From Egerieenecus sp048201975 (GTDB lineage: Bacteria > Bacillota > Clostridia > Christensenellales > Aristaeellaceae): a stretch of 29,185 bases of DNA. Below the pieces are notes generated by a model that was not told the DNA's origin, made no database searches, and saw only the letters and a list, made by a program, of their open reading frames with translations. The translations under genes and the position numbers were made by a program. Positions 24,601 to 29,185 of the stretch are shown piece by piece. The DNA lies in assembly GCA_048201975.1 (NCBI GenBank), contig DBFBGQ010000064.1:1-29185 (forward strand), read 5' to 3'. Every line of letters begins with the position of its first letter. Positions within the stretch are counted from its first letter, which is position 1.

Positions 24601-24802
24601 GCTGATATGCCTCGCAGCCGCACCGCGCCGGCGCGTCCTGGGTGAAGATCACCTCCTGGCGGGGCGTGCCGGCCACCACGTAGCGGAGCACGTGCGCCCC
24701 GGTCTCCAACACGCGCACGCCTCCACGCTGATACATGGACTGGCCGGCATTCCATTCTTCATCGCCCGCCAACTGTTTCAAGCGATAAGGTCCCTGCGTC
24801 AT
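21635..24802 (-). CDS. SNF2 helicase with SWIM zinc finger
   Basis: A 1055-residue SNF2 ATPase of the large bacterial type (HepA/RapA-related, with SWIM and helicase-associated domains). The N-terminal SWIM finger is C61-x-C63-x8-C72-x-H74. A long middle domain (about 90-580) precedes the motor: LRPYQQRGYHWL, Walker A ADDMGLGKT near 622-630, DEAQH near 724, LTGTPMENG, and the C lobe with LISLKAGGTGLNLTGAD and DRAHRIGQTRKVE near 1000. It presumably remodels DNA- or polymerase-bound complexes. I prefer ATG 24802, preceded by GGAG eleven bases away; GTG 24826 has no ribosome-binding site. A GNAT gene follows. Confidence 0.93.
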   Translation of the reverse strand: MTQGPYRLKQLAGDEEWNAGQSMYQRGGVRVLETGAHVLRYVVAGTPRQEVIFTQDAPARCGCEAYQRSGACRHVVAATLLAEETGALEELLRRKAAAAAPRLMSAMERTLPEDGTLNMEITLMYDSETSREKPQLRVGIRVGEDRLYVVRSIPQFIESMDTGVALPFGKGFTFQPEWMHFTPTENRVLGILRALCLAQKEAGTSLRGAELRVMALPEPFAEAVLDALQSLPFRMAVDGKAYHVKGVRQARLPLYYRVTGSLRGLTVTARFPKDFMPLTANCAYGILSGSVVAVDHSQLSVLRVLLAEQYDGRSVFDYPTRETGRVIGELIPFLKLTGVVDMDSELEKQLVKLPLVPRIYLDKEGKEVVARTLLCYGEKEIDPFDEHEEDAPLAKGEKLLLRDAAAERQVLDTLANAGFYVRKGRVYLTGQEAIYDFVSQGVGKLQQQCEVYLSRDFKKMTPRRPVLRGRMGLNGNRLELSFTESGEPAQEIMGILEALAKRRKYFRLKDGSFLDLSDMEEWQELADSVYEAAGLEGAEQVYASGDTVTLNAYRTCYLTSLLENCQLPVEVEESVTRTVTALTAPGEDDVTLPPGLTLRPYQQRGYHWLKTLDRLRMGGILADDMGLGKTVQVIALLLDVHREAERGLSLVVAPTSLAYNWLSELNRFAPELSVMVLNGSSAQRASQIRHVKEVGDVEVLITSYPLIRRDIDQLTDIPFRLVILDEAQHIKNAGSVGAVAVKQLQARARFALTGTPMENGTGELWSLFDFVLPGYLNSYSAFLRRYQDGQDAEDLRRRIRPFLLRRLKKDVLTELPDKLETVLTAQMAPEQQRVYQAAMIRLRERVDHVMEEKGLGRGRTEVLAAITELRQICCHPALVLPDYTGTSGKLEMLLEVLPGAIAAGRRVLLFSQFTSMLKILRRQLEAAGYSCMYLDGETPASRRMEMTAEFNQGKTQIFLISLKAGGTGLNLTGADMVIHYDPWWNPAAEDQATDRAHRIGQTRKVEVVRLVTHDSIEEQVVALGQRKKALFDQLITPGEELVTGLTEQDIRALFA

Positions 24803-24963
24803 CCGGTTTCTCACTCCATAAGTCACTAGGTTTCATGCCGAAAAAAAGGCATCCTTATTGACTTCTCCACCGCCAGGGAAAATCCCTGCTAAAAAGCGAA
24901 ATGTTTTCGCCGGGTTTTTTCCCATTTATTCCCACGCGGCTCCCAAAAACCGGCCCAATCAAG

Positions 24964-24999
24964 AAAAAAGCGCCGGAACCCATGCATCGGTTCCGGCGC
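24964..24999 (-). terminator. Terminator after glnS-gltX-ECF operon
   Basis: A perfect 11-base stem (24970-24980 with 24989-24999) with an 8-base loop, followed on the minus strand by TTTTTT (24964-24969). It is 45 bases beyond the ECF component stop and separates it from the SNF2 gene. Confidence 0.93.
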
Positions 25000-25044
25000 A
25001 GCCGTTTGATTTGTTCGATGGGATCGCATGCTTCCTGGCGCGCT

Positions 25045-25527
25045 TTACCGCAGCGCCTTTTCCATGCGGGGAATCAGCGGAACGCAGAGCATGCCCAGCG
25101 CCACGCCCGCCGCGCCCTGAATCAGGTTGGGCGCCACGGCGGCCAGCGCCGCGGGGAGGCCCATCATGGCCCACTCCGTCAGGAAGTACCCCGCCACCAT
25201 CCAGACCTCCGCCAGCACAAAGGCCGCCAGCTGCCGCAGCGGCCTGCCGGGCCGGTACAGCAGCCAGACCAGCAGCGCCATCACGCCCTTGATCACCAGG
25301 GTGGGCAGCACATAGGGCACATAGCCCCCCGCCAGGTCGGACAGCGCGGAGCCAATGGCCCCCGCCACAATGGACAGCGGGCCCAGCAGCATTCCCGCCA
25401 GGAACACCGCCCCATCCCCCAGGTGGATGTATCCGCCCGTCACCGGTACGGGCACCTTGGGGAAATAGGTCATCACAAACACCAGCGCGGCCAGCACGCC
25501 GCCCAGGGTCAGCCGTTTGATCTTCAT
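25045..25527 (-). CDS. ECF transporter S component
   Basis: A 160-residue integral membrane protein with about five to six hydrophobic helices. The N-terminal LGGVLAALVFVMTYFP and the loop GGYIHLGDGAVFLAGMLLGP, then GAIGSALSDLAGGY, are characteristic of substrate-specific S components of energy-coupling-factor vitamin importers. These bind one vitamin or precursor and share a common EcfT-EcfA module encoded elsewhere. Relatives with HLGDG include hydroxymethylpyrimidine- and riboflavin-type proteins, but the ligand cannot be assigned here. It lies 20 bases downstream of gltX, apparently by cotranscription rather than shared function. Confidence 0.85.
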   Translation of the reverse strand: MKIKRLTLGGVLAALVFVMTYFPKVPVPVTGGYIHLGDGAVFLAGMLLGPLSIVAGAIGSALSDLAGGYVPYVLPTLVIKGVMALLVWLLYRPGRPLRQLAAFVLAEVWMVAGYFLTEWAMMGLPAALAAVAPNLIQGAAGVALGMLCVPLIPRMEKALR

Positions 25528-25547
25528 CGCGCCGCACTTCCCCCGCT

Positions 25548-27008
25548 TCAGCCCTGCTCCGCTTGGGTCAGGCGTGCCAGGCCGTCGTCCAGGCGGCGGA
25601 GGGTCTCCGCCTTGCCCAGCAGCCAGGCAATCTCAATGGCTCCGCCGGGGGTATTGGCCTGGCCGCTAATGGCGATGCGCAGGGGCCAGAGCACCGCGCC
25701 GTTCTTCATGCCGGATTCCGCAATGGCCGCCATCAGCGCGTCGTGAATGCTTTGCTCGGTCCACTCCGCCACGCCCTCCAGCACCGGGCGGCACAGGCGC
25801 AGGGCCTGCAGAGCCACCTGGGGGTTGGTCTTCATCTTCTTGTGGGTGTACAGCTCCAGGTCGTAGTCCGGCAGCTTCGCCAGGAAGCGCACCATATCGG
25901 GCACCCGGTTGAACACCTCCGTGCGGCCCTGCATCAGCTCCGCCAAGCGGCGGTAGTCGATGTTCCGGCCCGCCAGCACCTGATCAAACCAGGGGGTGAC
26001 CATGGTCAGGTACCGCTGGAAATCCATCCGGCGGATGTACTCGGCGTTGAACCAGGTGAGCTTGTCGATGTCGAAAATCCCGGGCGCCTTGTTCAGCCGG
26101 TGGATATCGAAAGCCTCGATGAGCTCGGGCAGGGTGAAGAATTCCCGGTCGTCCCCGGGATTCCAGCCCACCAGGGCCAGGTAGTTAATCAGCGCCTCGG
26201 TGAGGTATCCCTTTTCCACAAAGTCGGAATAGTACGCATCCCCGTCCCGCTTGCTCAGCTTGTGGTGCGCGTCCCGCATCACGGTGGGCAGGTGGATATA
26301 CTGGGGTGCTTCCCAGCCGAAGGCCGCATAGAGCAGGTTGTACTTGGGGGTGGAGGAGAGGTACTCGGTGCCCCGCATCACGTGGGTGATGCCCATCAAG
26401 TGATCGTCGATCACGTTGGCGAAGTTGTAGGTGGGCATGCCGTCCTGCTTGATGAGCACCATGTCATCGAGGGTATCGTTGGGGAAGGACATGTGCCCGA
26501 AAACCAGGTCGTCGTAACTGGTCTCCCCTTCGGTGGGGGCGTTCTGCCGAATGACGTAGGGCACGCCCGCCTCCAGCTTTTGCCGGATCTCCTCCTGGCT
26601 CAGGTGCAGGCAATGCTTGTCATACTTGAACACCTCGCCCCGGGCCTCGGCGGCGGCGCGGCGCTCCTCCAGCTCCTCCTTGGTGCAGAAGCAATAGTAC
26701 GCATGGCCGGAGGCCACCAGCTGCTGAGCGTAGGGCAGGTAGATGTCCTTGCGCTGGGACTGGATGTAGGGTCCGCAGTCTCCGCCCACGTCGGGGCCTT
26801 CGTCCCAGTCCATGCCGCAGCCCCGGAGGGTATCGTAGATCACCTGGGTCGCGCCCTCCACAAAGCGCTCCTGATCGGTATCCTCAATGCGTAGGATGAA
26901 CTTGCCGCCGTTCTTCTTGGCGAAAAGGTAATTATACAGTGCGGTTCTCAGGCCGCCCAGGTGCATAAAGCCCGTGGGGCTGGGCGCGAACCGGGTACGT
27001 ACTTCCAT
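25548..27008 (-). CDS. gltX: Glutamyl-tRNA synthetase
   Basis: A 486-residue class I synthetase that charges tRNA-Glu. The HIGH-type motif is PSPTGFMHLG (9-18) and the KMSKS-type motif is KLSKRDG (about 248-254). A zinc site has the spacing C106-x-C108-x24-C133-x-H135, the same as in E. coli GluRS; many Gram-positive GluRS lack it. The C-terminal anticodon-binding domain is present and the length is normal. ATG 27008 has GGAGG nine bases upstream. It follows glnS by 46 bases. Confidence 0.96.
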   Translation of the reverse strand: MEVRTRFAPSPTGFMHLGGLRTALYNYLFAKKNGGKFILRIEDTDQERFVEGATQVIYDTLRGCGMDWDEGPDVGGDCGPYIQSQRKDIYLPYAQQLVASGHAYYCFCTKEELEERRAAAEARGEVFKYDKHCLHLSQEEIRQKLEAGVPYVIRQNAPTEGETSYDDLVFGHMSFPNDTLDDMVLIKQDGMPTYNFANVIDDHLMGITHVMRGTEYLSSTPKYNLLYAAFGWEAPQYIHLPTVMRDAHHKLSKRDGDAYYSDFVEKGYLTEALINYLALVGWNPGDDREFFTLPELIEAFDIHRLNKAPGIFDIDKLTWFNAEYIRRMDFQRYLTMVTPWFDQVLAGRNIDYRRLAELMQGRTEVFNRVPDMVRFLAKLPDYDLELYTHKKMKTNPQVALQALRLCRPVLEGVAEWTEQSIHDALMAAIAESGMKNGAVLWPLRIAISGQANTPGGAIEIAWLLGKAETLRRLDDGLARLTQAEQG

Positions 27009-27054
27009 GGGGTAACGCCTCCAAATCTATCCAAATGGCTTGCACAGCCTCGGC

Positions 27055-28791
27055 TTATTTTTTCGCCTGCTTGGCAAATGTATCCCGCAGGCCCACGGTG
27101 CGGTTGTACACCGGCAGCTCGGGGGTGGAATCGGGATCCTTGCAGAAATACCCGTTGCGCAGGAACTGGAAGGTGGTTCCCACCTCGCAGCCTCCGATGG
27201 CGGGCTCCGCCAAACCCCGGCACACCTCCAGGCTGTTGGGGTTCAGGCGGCTGATGAAGTCCTTTTTGGCGGGAACGGCGGCCGCCTCGCCCTCCTCGGT
27301 GATCTCCGGCTCCGCCTCCTCCAGGTCCTCGTTGGCGGCCAGCAGCGGCTCGTACAGCCGCGCCTCAAAGGGGATGGCATCCGCGGCGCTGACCCAGTGC
27401 AGGGTCTTGCCCTTGATCTTGCGGTTGGCGCCCTCGCTGCCGGAGAAGGAATCCAGGTCCACGGTGCAGCGCACCAGGGTCACCTGGCCGTTTTCGTCCT
27501 TCACGCAGTCCTCGCAGCGGACGATGTACGCGCCCTTGAGCCGGACCTCGTTGCCGGGGAACATCCGCTGATACTTCTTGGCGGGAACCTCCATGAAGTC
27601 ATCCTGCTCGATGTACAGCTCCCGGCCAAAGCGGATGGTCCGCACCCCCATCTCCGGATGGTCCGGATGGTTCTCCACCTGAATCTCCTGGATTTCTCCG
27701 GCAGGCCAGTTGATCAGCTCCACCTTCAGGGGGCGCAGCACGGCCATGGCCCGAGGAGATTTCTCGCCCAGGTCATCCCGGACGCAGCTCTCCAGCAGCG
27801 CCAGGTCCACCACCGAGTCCGCCTTGCTCATGCCGATGCGGTCCACAAAGTCGCGGATGGCCGCGCCGGTGTAGCCCCGGCGGCGCATGGCGCTGAGGGT
27901 GGGCATGCGGGGATCGTCCCAGCCGCTGACGTAGCCGCCCTCCACCAGCTGGCGCAGGTAGCGCTTGGACATCACGGTCTGCGTCATGTTCAGCCGGGCG
28001 AACTCCAGCTGCCGGGGACGGGCGGGGAGCATGTTCTGGCTGTGCTCCACCACCCAGTCGTACAGGGGGCGGTGAATTTCATATTCCAGGGAGCACATGG
28101 AATGGCTGATGCACTCCATGGCGTCCCCGATGGGATGGGCAAAGTCATACATGGGGTAAATGCACCACTTGTTCCCGGTGCGCCAGTGCTCCTTGTACAG
28201 GATGCGGTACATGGCCGGGTCCCGCATGACGATGTTGGGGGATGCCATGTCGATCTTGGCGCGCAGGGTCAGGCTGCCCTCGGGGAATTCCCCCGCCCGC
28301 ATGCGGCGGAACAAATCCAGGCTCTCCTCCCAGGGGCGGTCCCGCCAGGGGCTGTTTTTGCCGGGCTCGGTGAGCGTGCCGCGATAGGCTCGCATTTCCT
28401 CCTTGGACAGCTCGTCCACATAGGCCAGGCCGCGCTTGATCCAGTCCTCGGCAATCTCATAGCACTTGTCGTAGTAATCGGAGGCGTAGTACAACCCGCC
28501 GGTCCAGTGGAACCCCAGCCAGTTGATATCCCGCTTGATGGCCTCCACATACTCGGTGTCCTCCTTGGCGGGGTTGGTGTCGTCAAAGCGCAGGTTGCAC
28601 TTGCCGCCATACTTCTCCGCGGTGAGGAAGTCCATAATCAGCGCCTTGCAGTGGCCGATGTGCATGTATCCGTTGGGCTCGGGAGGAAAGCGCGTGTGTA
28701 CTTGCTGGTAGCGCCCCTCCTTCAGGTCCTGATCGATGGCGTCCCAGATGAAATTGGTGCGCGCTGCTTTTTCTTCCACATGATTTTCCAA
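27055..28791 (-). CDS. glnS: Glutaminyl-tRNA synthetase
   Basis: A 578-residue class I synthetase that charges tRNA-Gln directly. It shows PPEPNGYMHIGHCKA (36-50, HIGH motif), the GlnRS feature FDDTNPAKED, VMSKRYL (KMSKS motif, about 270-276) and the paired beta-barrel anticodon domain ending GYFCKD and NRTVGLRDTFAK. An acidic insert of about 25 residues (near 495-520) precedes the last barrel. The start is TTG 28791, with AAGGAGG at 28800-28806, eight bases upstream. It is first in an operon with gltX and an ECF component. Direct GlnRS is not universal in Clostridia, many of which use GatCAB. Confidence 0.96.
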   Translation of the reverse strand: MENHVEEKAARTNFIWDAIDQDLKEGRYQQVHTRFPPEPNGYMHIGHCKALIMDFLTAEKYGGKCNLRFDDTNPAKEDTEYVEAIKRDINWLGFHWTGGLYYASDYYDKCYEIAEDWIKRGLAYVDELSKEEMRAYRGTLTEPGKNSPWRDRPWEESLDLFRRMRAGEFPEGSLTLRAKIDMASPNIVMRDPAMYRILYKEHWRTGNKWCIYPMYDFAHPIGDAMECISHSMCSLEYEIHRPLYDWVVEHSQNMLPARPRQLEFARLNMTQTVMSKRYLRQLVEGGYVSGWDDPRMPTLSAMRRRGYTGAAIRDFVDRIGMSKADSVVDLALLESCVRDDLGEKSPRAMAVLRPLKVELINWPAGEIQEIQVENHPDHPEMGVRTIRFGRELYIEQDDFMEVPAKKYQRMFPGNEVRLKGAYIVRCEDCVKDENGQVTLVRCTVDLDSFSGSEGANRKIKGKTLHWVSAADAIPFEARLYEPLLAANEDLEEAEPEITEEGEAAAVPAKKDFISRLNPNSLEVCRGLAEPAIGGCEVGTTFQFLRNGYFCKDPDSTPELPVYNRTVGLRDTFAKQAKK

Positions 28792-28847
28792 AGCAGATTC
28801 CTCCTTCTTCCCATGCTCTCCCGCCGGAAATTCCAGCGTGTTCCAAC

Positions 28848-28876
28848 ATTATAAGCGCCCGGACGCAAAAGCGCAA
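28848..28876 (-). promoter_or_regulatory. Promoter for glnS operon
   Basis: Minus strand TATAAT (28848-28853) is perfect; the -35 at 17 bases is TTGCGC (28871-28876), only half consensus. The leader would be about 50 bases. Confidence 0.6.
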
Positions 28877-28945
28877 GGAGAAAAAGCAAATCCGCCCCTG
28901 GCCATGGCGCGCAAACCTGCAACGGAAAAAAGTTGAAATTTGTGC

Positions 28946-28974
28946 TTGACAAGCTGTATTCCCTGCGATATAAT
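28946..28974 (+). promoter_or_regulatory. Consensus sigma-A promoter for tRNA-Pro
   Basis: TTGACA (28946-28951), 17-base spacer, TATAAT (28969-28974): a perfect consensus in both boxes and spacing. The leader before the tRNA is about 30 bases and contains a GGGGC/GCCCC hairpin (28990-29002). Confidence 0.95.
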
Positions 28975-29012
28975 CATACACGTTCGCAAGGGGCATGGCC
29001 CCGCGGGGATAT

Positions 29013-29086
29013 CTGGGTGTAGCGCAGCTTGGTAGCGTGCTTGAATGGGGTTCAAGAGGCCGGAGGTTCGAATCCTCTCACCCAGA
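29013..29086 (+). tRNA. tRNA-Pro(GGG)
   Basis: A full cloverleaf can be drawn. The acceptor stem CTGGGTG pairs perfectly with CACCCAG, including the C1-G72 pair typical of bacterial tRNA-Pro. The anticodon stem CTTGA/TCAAG encloses the loop ATGGGGT, giving anticodon GGG. The T arm is GGAGG-TTCGAAT-CCTCT, and the discriminator is A. CCA is not encoded and must be added after transcription. It has its own promoter and terminator. Confidence 0.96.
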
Positions 29087-29090
29087 CATG

Positions 29091-29120
29091 AGAAGCGATG
29101 GCAGAATCGCTTCTTTTTTT
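29091..29120 (+). terminator. Terminator after tRNA-Pro
   Basis: AGAAGCGAT (29091-29099) pairs with ATCGCTTCT (29106-29114) with a 6-base loop, and runs into seven T (29114-29120). It starts five bases after the tRNA. The remaining bases to the window end show nothing I can support. Confidence 0.95.
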
Positions 29121-29185
29121 GCGTTTTGGAGCGATTTTCGCGTGATTCGGTGCTTATTTCTGTCATATTTCCCATCTAAATCCCT

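Noticed and set aside
24839..24850. Palindrome-like GCCGAAAAAAAGGC before the SNF2 gene
   Set aside because: Only three base pairs around an A-run; not a terminator.
28849..29175. 108-codon minus-strand frame containing GERIRTSGLLNPIQARYQ
   Set aside because: It is the antisense of tRNA-Pro; this phrase is a well-known artefact of translating tRNA genes backwards.

Overview
The window looks like chromosome from a GC-rich, spore-forming member of the Clostridia (Bacillota). The evidence is a YunB-type sporulation gene, strong AAGGAGG ribosome-binding sites, five TTG starts, consensus TTGACA/TATAAT promoters with 17-base spacers, and the rpmH-rnpA-yidD-yidC-jag cluster. A lineage near Christensenellales or Oscillospirales is plausible, but I cannot fix it from the sequence. 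Genes fill almost everything. The largest gene-free stretch is about 240 bases, and I see no phage, transposase, CRISPR array or rRNA. Nearly all genes lie on the minus strand; yunB, rlmA, the ABC transporter and the tRNA are on the plus strand.

Region 1 (1-5930): a minus-strand operon encodes a class A penicillin-binding protein, a small PD-(D/E)XK nuclease-like protein and an SNF2 helicase that runs off the left edge. The reading frames overlap by 1 and 4 bases. yunB diverges from this operon and ends at a bidirectional terminator. Region 2 (5930-10470): a membrane family 2 glycosyltransferase with its own promoter, then the rpmH-rnpA-yidD-yidC-jag operon (ribosomal protein L34, RNase P protein, membrane insertase and RNA-binding partner) behind a near-perfect sigma-A promoter. 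Region 3 (10555-13190): yqeY and malic enzyme on the minus strand diverge from rlmA on the plus strand. The two promoters share a palindromic -35 region.

Region 4 (13207-17353): an operon of two translational GTPases (prfC, typA), and an ASCH-domain gene whose N-terminus is separated from the rest by a one-base frameshift at an A6 run. Region 5 (17534-20255): a three-gene ABC importer (ATPase, permease, NMT1/SsuA-like binding protein) ending in a terminator. Region 6 (20326-24802): rubrerythrin, and an SNF2 helicase with a SWIM zinc finger followed by a GNAT acetyltransferase. Region 7 (24970-28876): glnS, gltX and an ECF transporter S component in one operon. Region 8 (28946-29120): a tRNA-Pro(GGG) transcription unit with a consensus promoter and a strong terminator.

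Most of the content is housekeeping (translation, tRNA charging, membrane protein insertion, cell wall). The least ordinary items are the PBP-nuclease-helicase operon, the frameshifted ASCH gene, the rpmH leader with competing hairpins, the shared divergent promoter, and a binding protein with no lipobox in an apparently Gram-positive genome.
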